Shown: positions 1 to 9,927, counted from the stretch's first letter. The stretch is 64,000 bases of DNA from Heterodera schachtii (GCA_023374025.1 SIJG01000156.1:1-64000); one strand, 5' to 3'. Numbers and translations: made by a program. Notes: generated by a model not told the origin, from the sequence alone.

Positions 1-490
1 CTCCATTAGAGATACTTTAAAATCAGAGTGCCAACAAATGTGATGCCGTAACCGCCAATGCAAATTTGCATGTAAAAATGTTTGCCACGTTTAAACGTGA
101 TAAAAAGACGTAGGGGGAGGCACGACGGAAGGGGAATCCATCAACAAATGTTTTTTGTAAAACATGATGTTTTTAATAATTTTTTAAGAATATTGATTCC
201 AGCACATGCACGTATTCTTGTTTACAATTTTTAGAAATCACGAAAAAAATATTTGAGTAAGACTTGGATTTTAATCCAAAAATCGCGAATTATGCCGAAA
301 AAAAACGCAGGGGGAAGTTTGGGCACCAAATCAACGACCTTAAAAGTAGGAATATTTTTAATTGTGTAAAAATGCAATCCTTTAATTTAAAAGCATAGTA
401 AATTTAATCAAGTTAGCCAGTGTTTTTTAACGAATATCCACTCAATTACATGCTTATTTTGTTGTATCTTTACTTTTGTTTATATATCAA
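1..490. other. AT-rich sequence without a recognisable gene
   Basis: No open frame, repeat or motif that I can defend on either strand. It is AT-rich, with A and T runs. A TATA-like sequence follows at its right edge, just before the U6-like sequence. Confidence 0.5.
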
Positions 491-492
491 TG

Positions 493-502
493 TCATATAT
501 AA
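493..502 (+). promoter_or_regulatory. TATA-like box upstream of U6-like sequence
   Basis: The sequence catatataag lies about 25-35 bp before the expected U6 start near 528, the usual spacing for a TATA box of an RNA polymerase III type 3 (U6) promoter. The region is AT-rich, so a chance match is quite possible. I could not identify a proximal sequence element further upstream. Confidence 0.35.
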
Positions 503-527
503 GTATTATTTGTATCATTGCGTCATT

Positions 528-633
528 TCGAGGCTCAGAGGATTAAAATCTTGATAAAGAACAATACAGAGAAGATTAGCATGGCCCCTGCGCAAGGATG
601 ACATGCAAATTCGTGAAGCGTTCCAAATTTTTT
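528..633 (+). ncRNA. U6 spliceosomal snRNA-like sequence with divergent 5' end
   Basis: From 559 onward the sequence matches U6 almost base for base. The ACAGAGA box (pairs with 5' splice sites) is at 566-572, the AGC triad at 578-580, the internal stem-loop TGGCCCCTGCGCAAGGATGA follows, then CAAATTCGTGAAGCGTTCC and a terminal T run at 628-633 of the pol III kind. The first third of U6 (5' stem-loop and TATACTAAAATTGG) is not recognisable at 528-558. It could be a divergent functional gene, since a TATA-like box sits at a suitable distance. It could equally be a 5'-truncated U6 copy, because a LINE element begins immediately after the T run. The core match is very strong; functionality is uncertain. 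Confidence 0.8.
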
Positions 634-675
634 AGACTCTTCTGTAGTCCTTAAGGTTTAATTACCCAAGTTTGA

Positions 676-1398
676 GATGGATTCAATTTCCCGCCGCAGA
701 CCCTCCGTCATTACCCCCCCCCAATTAACTCCAAAAAACAGCGAATTGTGCAGCAATTGGACAATGCCGCCTCAGCTATCGAACAATTCCACATGGAACA
801 TCTCACTGATGCGCCTCAATGGGCGTCCGCAATGTTGGGACTGGTGAACCAAATGGTCGGAATGTGCCGGGAGCTGGTCACCATGGTACGCGAACAAGAC
901 GGAGAAAGAAACCCGAACATGGTCTTCGACGAGGAACGGCGACAGCACAGCGTGGTCATCGCGCAGTTACCAGAAAGCAACAGCCCAACGCCAACGCAAC
1001 GTGCAACCGAGGACTTGGCGAATGTCAAAGAACTGATGGACCATTGTGAAGTTGAATGCCTGCCAACGCAAGTGTACAGAATGGGCAAAAAGCAAGCCGA
1101 CGGACGTCCAAGGTTGCTCAAAGTTGAACTCCCGACCAAATTTCATACCAATTTGTTCTTGCGCAACAAAAACAAAATCAAAAATTTCAACAAATTTTCC
1201 AAAGTTTTGTTGCGCCCCTCCCTGTCGAAATCTGATCTCATTGACCGTGCCCGACTCATTTCATTGTGTAAATCTCAACGCGAAAATTACCCGTCCTGTG
1301 ATTATATTGTCTATGCTGGACATGTGCTTGCCCGTGGTGACATTCCCTCCTTTAAATCCGACCCAAATTTCAAATGTATTTGTCATAACAACTCATAA
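676..1398 (+). CDS. LINE ORF1 protein (nucleic-acid binding type)
   Basis: This open frame encodes the first protein of the retrotransposon, expected to coat its RNA. A natural start is the ATG at 677, but that frame is one base off the main frame and the two meet at a run of nine C at 714-722, so one C-tract indel probably separates the start from the body. The body contains a stretch around residues 110-180 (VYRMGKK, RPRLLKVELPT, LLRPSLSKSDLIDRARL) typical of ORF1 proteins of CR1/Jockey-like elements. It ends NNS-stop at 1396-1398, just before a hairpin and ORF2. No zinc knuckle is visible. Function is by family analogy. Confidence 0.6.
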   Translation, partial: DGFNFPPQTLRHYPPPINSKKQRIVQQLDNAASAIEQFHMEHLTDAPQWASAMLGLVNQMVGMCRELVTMVREQDGERNPNMVFDEERRQHSVVIAQLPESNSPTPTQRATEDLANVKELMDHCEVECLPTQVYRMGKKQADGRPRLLKVELPTKFHTNLFLRNKNKIKNFNKFSKVLLRPSLSKSDLIDRARLISLCKSQRENYPSCDYIVYAGHVLARGDIPSFKSDPNFKCICHNNS

Positions 1399-1455
1399 AA
1401 TCTTGCGGGGACCACCCATACTGAAATTTCTAAAAATTTTGGTACCGCAAGATTT
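1398..1455 (+). promoter_or_regulatory. Perfect inverted repeat between ORF1 and ORF2
   Basis: AAATCTTGCGG at 1398-1408 is the exact reverse complement of CCGCAAGATTT at 1445-1455. The RNA would fold into an 11-bp stem with a 36-nt loop directly after the ORF1 stop codon. Position suggests a role in reinitiation or in separating ORF1 from ORF2, but that is inference. Confidence 0.5.
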
Positions 1456-1500
1456 TTTAAAAGTCCTCTTAAGGATAATAATTGTCTACAAGGTGCTTTA

Positions 1501-2640
1501 GTGAATATAAGGTCTATTTATAACAAATGTGAACAAGTAGAAACTGTTTTTGAGTCCTTAAATTTAGACTTTATTTGCTTTACTGAAACCTGGGGTAAGA
1601 ATGAAAATAAATTTCCTTTTAATACAAATTTTCTTCAAAATCATACCATTTCTTATGCTAACAGATTGAATAAGCGTGGAGGCGGCATAGCTTTTGTCGC
1701 TAAAAAGGATATACAGTTTTTTGTAAAGTTTTCTGAAACAAAATACGGGTGTGAAATATTAATTTTACAATTTCAAAATTACAATTCACTTAATTTGATT
1801 CTTATTTATCGACCTCCATCTACTAATTTAAAAAACACCAAAAATCTTTTTAAATTTCTTGACCTTTACATTTCAGAAAACTGTTGTGTACTTGGGGATT
1901 TTAACCTTGGAACTAAAGACATTAATATAAAAAATAAAAAACCGTACCCTCTAAGCAATTTTGGTAATTTATTCTGTGGTTTCTTCAATAAATATAATTT
2001 GACATGCTGCATTAATGAACCAACTAGGGAGCAAGCCTTCCTAGACTTAATCCTTTCAACAAAAACTGATTTAATAAATGCGGTAGAAGTAAAAGGTGGA
2101 CTTTTAGATACAGATCACTTAACAATTCTTTTTAATTTTTGTATTTTAAAGAAAAATGCGGTCAAGAAACAAATTGTTCTTAGGAAATATACTAAATCTA
2201 ATACCTTTTTATTTGATGCATATTTATCCTCATTTCTCCCACAATTACTACAAAAATTTTATACAATTGAGGATAAATATGCAGTTTTCTTTAATACTGG
2301 TCGAAAAAATCTTGAAATTAATATTCCCGAAACTACTTTATCTATTAAGTCCGCCAAAAATTTTTACCCACCGCATTTATTATCTTCAATTAGGGAAAAA
2401 GCACGTCTATATAAGCTAATGAAAGAAAATAGAGACAAATATGAACCTTTATATAAAAGTATTTCCTTACATATTAAGACTCAAATAAGAAATATTCAAT
2501 CACGTAAAGAAAATAAAATACTATCCGGTGATAAGAACAGATTATTTTCCTATCTCAGGAAATACTTTAAACCATTCGAAGATCTACCTGTTATTCAATA
2601 TAATTCTTCTTTTATTTCTGACTCAAATTCGAAATTTTGA
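1501..2640 (+). CDS. LINE ORF2, endonuclease part
   Basis: Encodes the N-terminal endonuclease of ORF2, which nicks the target for reverse transcription. Exonuclease-endonuclease-phosphatase motifs appear in order: NIRSIYNK, FICFTETWG (catalytic Glu), ILIYRPPS, VLGDFNLG (catalytic Asp/Asn) and LLDTDHLTI (catalytic Asp-His). The frame is open upstream of 1501 back into the hairpin, so the true start is not fixed. It stops at 2640 inside the linker region, and the reverse transcriptase continues in another frame from about 2600, so the two parts are split by one frameshift. All key residues are present. Confidence 0.8.
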   Translation: MNIRSIYNKCEQVETVFESLNLDFICFTETWGKNENKFPFNTNFLQNHTISYANRLNKRGGGIAFVAKKDIQFFVKFSETKYGCEILILQFQNYNSLNLILIYRPPSTNLKNTKNLFKFLDLYISENCCVLGDFNLGTKDINIKNKKPYPLSNFGNLFCGFFNKYNLTCCINEPTREQAFLDLILSTKTDLINAVEVKGGLLDTDHLTILFNFCILKKNAVKKQIVLRKYTKSNTFLFDAYLSSFLPQLLQKFYTIEDKYAVFFNTGRKNLEINIPETTLSIKSAKNFYPPHLLSSIREKARLYKLMKENRDKYEPLYKSISLHIKTQIRNIQSRKENKILSGDKNRLFSYLRKYFKPFEDLPVIQYNSSFISDSNSKF

Positions 2641-4210
2641 TACTTCTTTTTCTTCTCCAACAATAAACGACGTTGAATTTAACATTATTTCTGTTGGTAA
2701 AGTTCTTAGAACCTTACCTAACAGAAATAACACATCACCGGACGGTATTACCTTTAGACTCTTAAAAAATTGTTTTCTTTCATTCACTCCTTTTGTTACT
2801 GAAATTTTCAGACTCTCCCTTGATACAGGAAAACTTCCCACTATATGGAAACAATCGATTATTATCCCCTTGCATAAACAAGGGGATAAAAGTAACCCTA
2901 TGAACTATAGGCCTATTGCCTTAACTTGTTCTTTATGCAAAATTATGGAAAAATTTATTGTTTGGACCATTTCTGATTTTCTTTTAAAGAACAATTTATT
3001 TTCTGAACACCAATTTGGATTTATCAAGGGCAGATCAACCACAACACAACTAATTTCAACCCTTGAAAATTGGTATGATGGTATTTATAATAATAAGAAT
3101 ATCGATTGTGTCTATATAGATTTTAGGAAAGCATTTGACGTAATCCCCCATAATTTACTTTTATATAAGGTTCATAGAATCGGTATTAGGGGTAAAATCC
3201 TTAATTGGATATCTGACTTTCTTTCAAACCGTACCTTTAGGGTTCGGGTCGATAATAATCTCTCTTCTGAATATAAAATGAGCTCTGGCGTTCCCCAGGG
3301 TTCTGTTCTTGGACCCCTCTTGTTTTTGATATATATTAATGATTTACCTGAATTAATTCCTAAACAAATTTCTATAAAATTATATGCAGACGATGTCAAA
3401 TTATATTCTGTACATAAAACAAAAACTGATAGAATTGCTATGCACCATGCTTTAAATATTCTCTCTGATTGGTCTAAGAAATGGTATATTAAAATTTCTA
3501 TTAACAAAACTTTTATTATTTACTTCGGAAAGAATAACCCCAGGGAACAATATAAAATTAATGATAATGCAATTTGTGAAGTTGAAACTATCCGTGATTT
3601 AGGGATTCTTATTGACAATAAATTTACTTTTTCCGAACACATAAGCAAAATTACCCGTAACGCCTACTACCGTATGCGTTTACTTTTCCGTGTTATTAAA
3701 TCAAAGAAAATAGCAATTTGGAAAAATATTTTTGTTAGTTATATTCGTCCACTTCTTGAATATTCCCCTGAATCTTGGAATCCGCAACTTAAATCCCATA
3801 TTATCAAAATTGAAAAATGTCAAAAATATTTTACTCGAATCGCTTTCAGAAAGTGTTGTCTGCCAATTATTCCCTATGACCAACGACTCCAATTTTTTAA
3901 ATTAGCTACTCTTGAAAAAAGGAGAAAAATTTTTGACCTCCTAACCACCTATAAAATTTTACATGGTTTTACACATTTGGACCCAAAGTCTCTGTTTAAA
4001 AGAACTAACCTAAATACTCGAAATAAGTCTTTTTTCCGGTTAAATGTTAAGTTACAATCTAAAAAATCTTCAAAATCTTTTGTTAACAGATCTGTCAAGG
4101 CCTGGAATGCCCTTGATAAAACATTAATGTCTAGCTCCTTAAACACCTTTAAAAAATTATTAGAATTGACTCTTGATTCTCAAAGCACCAATGAATACAG
4201 CAATTATTAA
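2528..4210 (+). CDS. LINE ORF2, reverse transcriptase part
   Basis: Encodes the reverse transcriptase of the non-LTR element. Visible blocks are SPDGITFRLLKN, the palm strand VYIDFRKAFDVIPH (first Asp), SSGVPQGSVLGPLLFLIYIN, the YADDVKLY catalytic box, and the thumb region with the motif LGILID. A C-terminal region with RPLLEYSPESWNP is typical of CR1/Jockey elements. The first roughly 35 residues of this frame are probably not translated: homology begins near 2640 (FDTSFSSP), where it should join the endonuclease frame. No RNase H domain is visible, consistent with CR1/Jockey-type ORF2. Uninterrupted from there to the stop. Confidence 0.85.
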   Translation: MIRTDYFPISGNTLNHSKIYLLFNIILLLFLTQIRNFDTSFSSPTINDVEFNIISVGKVLRTLPNRNNTSPDGITFRLLKNCFLSFTPFVTEIFRLSLDTGKLPTIWKQSIIIPLHKQGDKSNPMNYRPIALTCSLCKIMEKFIVWTISDFLLKNNLFSEHQFGFIKGRSTTTQLISTLENWYDGIYNNKNIDCVYIDFRKAFDVIPHNLLLYKVHRIGIRGKILNWISDFLSNRTFRVRVDNNLSSEYKMSSGVPQGSVLGPLLFLIYINDLPELIPKQISIKLYADDVKLYSVHKTKTDRIAMHHALNILSDWSKKWYIKISINKTFIIYFGKNNPREQYKINDNAICEVETIRDLGILIDNKFTFSEHISKITRNAYYRMRLLFRVIKSKKIAIWKNIFVSYIRPLLEYSPESWNPQLKSHIIKIEKCQKYFTRIAFRKCCLPIIPYDQRLQFFKLATLEKRRKIFDLLTTYKILHGFTHLDPKSLFKRTNLNTRNKSFFRLNVKLQSKKSSKSFVNRSVKAWNALDKTLMSSSLNTFKKLLELTLDSQSTNEYSNY

Positions 4211-4410
4211 CTTTTGAGGCATTTTATTGACTTTGACTTCATTTTATTTTTCATTTATTTTTTCGTAATTGTTTGTTTTAACCTGTGATCTCACTTGATA
4301 TTTTATCCACTAACTCTGCGACTATTTTACTGTGATCAGTCATCAGAGTAAGTGGTCCCCGCCCTTCTGATGGCAATTTTTTCTTTATCGATAAATAAAT
4401 AAAAAAAAAA

Positions 4411-7196
4411 CAGCATTAATTGACTAATTAATAAGACTTTTTTAAGTAAATATAAATTTTTAAATGCAGGGGTTATTTATGAATGAAAGCACAAAATAAA
4501 TTAGTATTTTTTTTATTCCGGCAGCTTTTTGTTTGCTGTTCCCCCTTTTGGTTTTTCATGTCGTTGCTTCTGTCGCGTTACCCCTTTTTTGCCCCCGTTT
4601 CTTTAGGGTCAACACATCTCGGCTTGTTTATCTCTTATTCCGAGACCCGTGGTTTACTGCTAGTATGAGTATTTTCGTATAAATATACCATATATTTCTG
4701 TTTTTAATATAACATGTTTATAGGGAAGTGATAAAAGATAACAAAAAAAGAGACTGAAAATTGAAATTAAATGGTAAGACAGATAAGCTTAAATACGGAA
4801 AACAACAAAACATATGAAAGATATGGCGAAAGAAGAATGTTGGTAGGGGATTTACAGTCCTCCCGAAACCCGGAAATTAAAAAAGGAAAATAGAAAAACA
4901 GAATTCGATAAATTTTTGCTAGCTTTGGCCCATCCCCTCCTGGGACCTATTTCAATTGGCTTCACACATATCTCAGGTATAACTTGTCATATGTTGGTTT
5001 CGTCGGAATCCTTACTCTAGAGTCTGAAAATTCCTGATTTAGGCTTAGTTCGGTGAAAAAATATTGTAGCTTTTGTTTTATGAAAAAACCGTTTGGTTCA
5101 GTACCAAACTGATGAATCACATTAAGACGCATTATATCTGGGAAATGACCCGAATTAAAAAGGGCTCTGCTTATGCTGAATAGGGAGAGTTTCGAAAATT
5201 GCAAAGTTATAATCGACAAACAACCTTCTTCGTCATCAGATATGCTTTTTTCTTTATAATAAATTTATGTTCAAAAATCCAATATGGGGATTTCTTAAAC
5301 AAAGTCTGCTAATCAATCAGGCAAAAATTCCTAATTGCTCTCCACGAGTATAAGCCCCTTTTGATCCGCTAAAGGCTTATTATAGTAGGAAAGAACGATT
5401 TGAAGAAATCTAAAATTATCTTGACTTTGGAAAAAGTATTCGCGATTTTTTATTCATAAAATTCATTCCCCTTTATTTATGAATATTCATATTGCAAAAG
5501 CAGAAAAAAAAAGTTAAACAGGATGAAGTAAATGTTGTTTTTTACATCATTAAAATCGAGGAGGTAGTACGCCAAAGTGAGAGAAATTACAAAGAAAAAG
5601 AGAAACTACGAAATAGTACTAGGATTTTGACCCATAGTGCGAGCCCCAAATCAGAGTTATTTAAATGGGAAGTTTCCCATTGTCTAATTTCATTCTTTTT
5701 TTTTTAAATNGCCCCAAGGGTAATTAAATGATTATTAAAATTTATTTTATTAATTTTATGAATTATTTTTTCAGGAAACCATCCGCAAGTGCTTGACCCA
5801 GAGAGTGTGCTTAGTAACCCTGGCACCGACGGGTCTCACAAGCGCTTTTAAGTGCAATTCGTAGATTCGGATGATGTCATCATTTGTTGATTGATATGCT
5901 ATAGAAATTCTTTTATTACATAAATAATTATTATCTATCTTTTTTATTAAATGAATAAACAATTAATTACACAAAATTTTGCTTAAACCAAACTAAAATT
6001 TTTTCTTGATATCATTCAATAGCCCTAAGAGTTATCTATTAACCTGCAAATTTCCAAAAAAGAAAAGCACCTCTCCCAATCCACAAAAAATGCCTTCAAA
6101 TCAAAAGTATCTGGAAACAAAAAAGTGGATTTATGTATTTATGAAAACTACCTATTTTATGTAAAAATTTTGTTTTATAAAACTAAATTATATCTTATAA
6201 ATAATCTCATTCATTTTTATTTTATTATTTAAATCATTTTTAAGTTCATTTTAATGTTATTTTTTATTAAGATTTTGATTCTTTAGAAAGAGTTAATACT
6301 TATGAAACTAATTAGGCACAAAAATTTCATTAATTAAAATTCCAGAAATTTTTAAAAATTTTCCAAATAGAAGAAATTTTTCATGAAGTGAAGAGGTCAA
6401 TATAAAATATATAAAATCCTTGAATTATTAAAAGGGGAGGAATTTGGAAGATTTAGGCCAGTTTATTCAAGAATATGAACCAAAAATTGTTGAGTTTTTG
6501 AGGAATATACCCCACCGGGACCCTGTCTAATAAGAGATAAATTATATGAAAACAAAAAATTGAAATAAAAGATAAGACAGATTAGCTTAGCATAGATACT
6601 GAAACTATCAAAATAAATTGTAAATTTGAGAAATTCCCAATGTCCAAGCACACCCTCGTCACACATTCTCTTCCACGGCATTGTCTGAGTTCTGCGCATT
6701 GTCACTTTCAATTGGCACATTATTTGGATGTCCCGTGTTGTTTAATTGGGCTTAACACCAAAATTGAATTTTTATTAATTATTTTTAATAATTATTGTAT
6801 CGCTTTTCCTTATTTCTCTTTCCATTTTTCGTACTAAAATACTTATATAAAAAATATGAACTGTTTTCAAGCCAATCAACTGGGGCACGACACGATGGAC
6901 ATCTTTTTTGCTTTTTAGTCCTGTATAAGAAATATTTGAATAAATTTATTACTGGATTTATTACCATTGGCCGATACAATCCGAGTGGAATTTGTGCTAA
7001 ATTTGATGAATACTTTTATTTATTGTTGTAATATTTTAGCTTTTAATGAGGTCAATCGAATCGCCTCGTCTATTTTTATATACAATTTGAAAAATTTAAT
7101 CAGTTTGGCAATGAAAAAAGTCCAAAATCTATTTAAAAGTTGGAAAATTAAAGCCAATAACTGTCAGGTTTCACCATAGATGCTAATGTTTAATTT
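4411..7196. other. Intergenic AT-rich stretch; ambiguous base at 5710
   Basis: No convincing gene. A short motif with GTAAGACAGATAAGCTTA at about 4771-4788 recurs with small changes near 6570-6590, so both flanks may be pieces of one dispersed repeat. One N at 5710 marks an unresolved base. A possible exon tail after a TTTTTCAG acceptor at 5775-5850 and a minus-strand CPSCRAP peptide near 6870-6910 were seen but not supported by context. Confidence 0.5.
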
Positions 7197-7409
7197 TTAA
7201 ATTTTATTTTTTGTGCAAGAAACGCGAAGATTTTCGCGCCAGTAAAATGAAATTGGCGCCAAAAAAGCGCGCGCTTCTGGAGAATGCCACGCAGCAATTG
7301 ATTTAGGCTCCGCCCATCCCTTTTTGGTGAATAAAAGGGGCCCCAAATTTACTATTTTTGCCATTTGCAATTTGCTTATGTGCCAGGATGGGTGGCACAG
7401 CCGACCCGA

Positions 7410-7890
7410 AAATGACGACGACAACTGCACGGCGACGACGACGACACAGCGACGATGACGAAGACACAGCGACGACGACGGCACAGTGATGACGCGACGG
7501 CACAGCGACGACGACACAGCGACGCACGACGACACAGCAAAGACGACAACACAGCGAAGACGACGGCACAGCGACGCACGACGGCACAGCGACGACGACG
7601 GCCCTGCGACGACGAGAACAGAGCGAAGACGACGGCACAGCGACACACGACGGCACAGCGACGACGACGGCACTGCGACGACACGAAAACGACGACGACT
7701 CAGCGACGACGACGGCACAACCACGACGACGACGGCACAGCGACGACGACGGCATAACTACGACGGCGACCGTGACGACGACGGCACAGCGACACACGAC
7801 GGCGACGGCAGAGCGACCACGACGACACAGCGACACGACGGCACAAGAACATGACCACGGACGACGCGACTCGGCATGAACTCGTCAACA
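7410..7890. repeat. Degenerate GACGACGGCACAGC microsatellite/minisatellite
   Basis: About 480 bp is built from variants of GACGACGACGGCACAGC and GACGACACAGC, far more GC-rich than its surroundings. Because the unit lacks stop codons, long open frames exist in several frames on both strands (for example minus 7836-7303 and plus 7486-7854). These are repeat artefacts encoding RRHSDD-like or SLCRRR-like strings rather than genes. Unit lengths vary around 12, 15 and 18 bp. Confidence 0.85.
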
Positions 7891-8402
7891 TGTTCGTCCG
7901 CGTCCAGCCCCCATGGCAAGCTAGCTCTGCTAGCCTCTGTCATCGCGGGAAGTCTTCATTTTTTATGGATTTGCCAATATCCTTAAGTGGCCCGGCTTCA
8001 ATAAAAAAATTATTCATAAAACTTTTTAAAATCACTAGAAAGTCTAAAAAATACTTGAACATGGACAAAATAGACCGAGACCAAAAAAACCCGAGCCTTT
8101 TCTCGAGTCGAGACCGAGACTCTCGAGCATCACTAATTTTTTTTGCTTCTAAAATGCTGGGCCCAATTCGGAGTTTTACCACCTCCCCAAGCCTTGAAAT
8201 TTCACACTTTTTGTTTGTTTGTTTAGGAATGTGATCAGCACCAAATATGACGAATAACACATAATAATAATTCAACCAACAATCACTTTTTATGAGTTAC
8301 AACAAATAAAACACTGGAAAAAATGATTTCAAATGCAATAAAAAACAACTGCTCCAATTTGATCACTACAAGTCATTCTTCAATCACCAACCGATCAATC
8401 AA

Positions 8403-8786
8403 TCAATCACTCGAATGGTTTGTAAATCCGGCATTGTTGATTAAACAAAATGCTTGTGGGATGCAATTGACCTTGTTATTCTGCGACATATTACATGCAC
8501 ATTGTTTGTTTTTTATTCGTTTAATGTTCTTGGTGGGAATACAAACAGTTGGTTTGTTATTGTATTTTTTGCAATGATCCGTACAATCGTCCCACCCTTC
8601 GTCTCCGAATTGTATATGGGGCAATGCTTCTTTTGAGCCCATACATCCAAACCCATGGGCAACATCCACGTTGACTGCTGATAGCACAACAACAATTAGC
8701 ACAACCAACAGCAGCAGACAATGACGACGGTGTGCCGAAAGTGATGAAGCGGCGGCACGGAAAGTGATCGGAAAATTGGCATACAT
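8403..8786 (-). CDS. Secreted 8-cysteine peptide, CS-alpha-beta defensin-like
   Basis: A single-exon frame of 127 residues. Residues about 22-45 are hydrophobic (LLLLVVLIVVVLSAVNV) and look like a secretion signal, with cleavage likely near AHG. The predicted mature peptide begins GFGC and contains a C-x3-C pair (CTDHC) and a C-x-C pair (CAC), the spacing hallmarks of CS-alpha-beta defensins such as invertebrate defensins and nematode ABF peptides. Two further cysteines follow (NCIPQAFC), giving eight. The loop between the first and second cysteine is longer than usual. An antimicrobial role is an inference from pattern only. Two decayed copies of its start region lie at 9641-9800 and 14885-15003, so it belongs to a local duplication. 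Confidence 0.6.
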   Translation of the reverse strand: MYANFPITFRAAASSLSAHRRHCLLLLVVLIVVVLSAVNVDVAHGFGCMGSKEALPHIQFGDEGWDDCTDHCKKYNNKPTVCIPTKNIKRIKNKQCACNMSQNNKVNCIPQAFCLINNAGFTNHSSD

Positions 8787-9059
8787 TTTTTTTGTATCTA
8801 AAAAAGAAATGGCAAATGAAAACGATTAAAAAACAGTTTTGCAGATTGCGGGGCCAAACTATTTAGGCGCCATTTTGGCAAAAAAAAAAACCAAAAAATT
8901 TATCCATGAAGTGCCATAAATGAATGATTATGAAATTTGCTCGGCTTAATAGAGATGGATCTTTTTGTAAAATGGAATGATATGAAGAATGTTTTTAATT
9001 TGAATATACATCTGAGAAGCTCTGACGCGTTTAAAAACCCATAAATTTTTTGAAAAAAC

Positions 9060-9514
9060 GTGGCTAACAGTGGCATGACTCTAAAAATTGTAGTGTGTAG
9101 TCAACGCCCGGGGGATGGCATGCCAAAATGAGGATGCCAATGACAACCTTTTCAATGAGAAATATAAAATGAAAAGGTGGCATAATAGTGCCATGACGCT
9201 CGGTTGTAGTATGTAGTCAATGCAAGGGTGATGGCATGCCAAAAAAGAGTATGCCAATGCCAACCTCTTCAATGAGAAATGAAAACGTGGCATAATAGTG
9301 CCATGACTCTCGATTGTAGTATGTAGTCAATGCTCGGGGAAGGAAGCCCGGGGGGTGGTGTGCCAAAAAGAGGATGCCAATGTCAACCTCTTCAATGAGA
9401 AATGTAAAATTAAAACGTGTCTCGGTTCTAGTATGTAGTCAATGCCCGGGGGATGGCATGCCAAAAAAGAGGATGCCAATGCCGACCTTTTTCAATGAGA
9501 AAAGTAAAATTAAA
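9060..9514 (+). repeat. Tandem repeat, four copies of about 100-130 bp
   Basis: Four head-to-tail units start near 9060, 9177, 9287 and 9416. Each has GTGGC..A.AGT..CATGACTC, then TAGTATGTAGTCAATGC, GATGGCATGCCAAAA, GAGGATGCCAATG and TTCAATGAGAAAT in order. Copies differ by substitutions and small indels; the third carries an extra stretch GGAAGCCCGGG and the fourth lacks the start of the unit. The short ORFs here are by-products of the repeat. Confidence 0.8.
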
Positions 9515-9640
9515 ATTCTATTTGTTGAATATATTTATTATAATTATAGGGCTGAGAAATTTAGGGAGTTTTTCTACCTATTACCAAGGTACCTAGACAG
9601 ACGAAAGGAATTCTTTTTAAAAATTACAAAACATTTTCAT

Positions 9641-9800
9641 TTTGTGATGCCACCACGAGCAAGTGATCAAACAATTGGCATACATTTTCTATTTTTAAAA
9701 CAAAAATTAATTTAAAAAAGTTTTCGGCACTTTCGCAGATGGGTGGCAACTTTATTTAGGGGCCATTTGTCATTTTTGGAGCGAAAAAATTAAATTCATA
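9641..9800 (-). pseudogene. Decayed copy of the defensin-like gene 5' region
   Basis: Compared with 8745-8890, this stretch keeps (plus-strand view) AGTGATC.AA.AATTGGCATACATTTT, a stretch around ATTTTTAAAAC, the CACTTTCGCAGATG.G segment and ATTTAGGGGCCATTT. It therefore spans the start codon neighbourhood and upstream region of the peptide gene, but the rest of the coding region is absent or unrecognisable. Confidence 0.5.
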
Positions 9801-9922
9801 ATTAATCATAAGTGCCATATTGCTCGGCAATTTTGCAGATGTGGCCTACTTATTTCGGCCATTTGTGATTTTAGGAAAATTAAAATTAATACAAATTAGA
9901 GCCAGGCACGTGACGGGATCTC

Positions 9923-9927
9923 GCGCG
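9923..9927. repeat. Target-site duplication GCGCG (left copy)
   Basis: Five bases GCGCG abut the outer end of the 3' LTR and are repeated at 14830-14834 outside the 5' LTR, as expected for a gypsy integrase product. Confidence 0.9.

Larger units (their letters stand above)
634..4410 (+). mobile_element. CR1/Jockey-type non-LTR retrotransposon, degenerate
   Basis: This LINE runs from just after the U6 T run to an (ATAAA)n/A-rich tail at 4390-4410. It contains ORF1, an apurinic-type endonuclease and a reverse transcriptase in the usual order. The 3' UTR (4211-4390) contains an inverted pair around 4340-4375 (CATCAGAG ... CTTCTGATG) that could form the hairpin many LINE reverse transcriptases recognise. 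No clear target-site duplication was found. At least two frame breaks (C tract near 714-722; between 2600 and 2640) suggest an inactive copy or homopolymer errors. Confidence 0.85.

Noticed and set aside
4483..4668. Hydrophobic 61-codon frame downstream of the LINE
   Set aside because: No homology recognised and codon content follows T-rich composition; probably chance.
5775..5850. Possible last exon after a TTTTTCAG acceptor on the plus strand
   Set aside because: The frame is short, no upstream exon fits, and both strands are equally open; no recognisable motif.
6785..6979. Minus-strand frame with KRCPSCRAPVDW, reminiscent of the end of a RING finger
   Set aside because: Only one cysteine pair is present, the surroundings are AT-rich and no other RING half is found nearby.
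7197..7836. Long minus-strand Ser/Cys/Arg/Val-rich frames of 170-177 codons
   Set aside because: They are the translation of the GAC/GGC microsatellite and exist in several frames on both strands.
8050..8135. Complete hAT-like element ending CATCACTA
   Set aside because: Only one terminus (CTCGAGCATCACTA) is recognisable; no partner end or duplication, so only a remnant.
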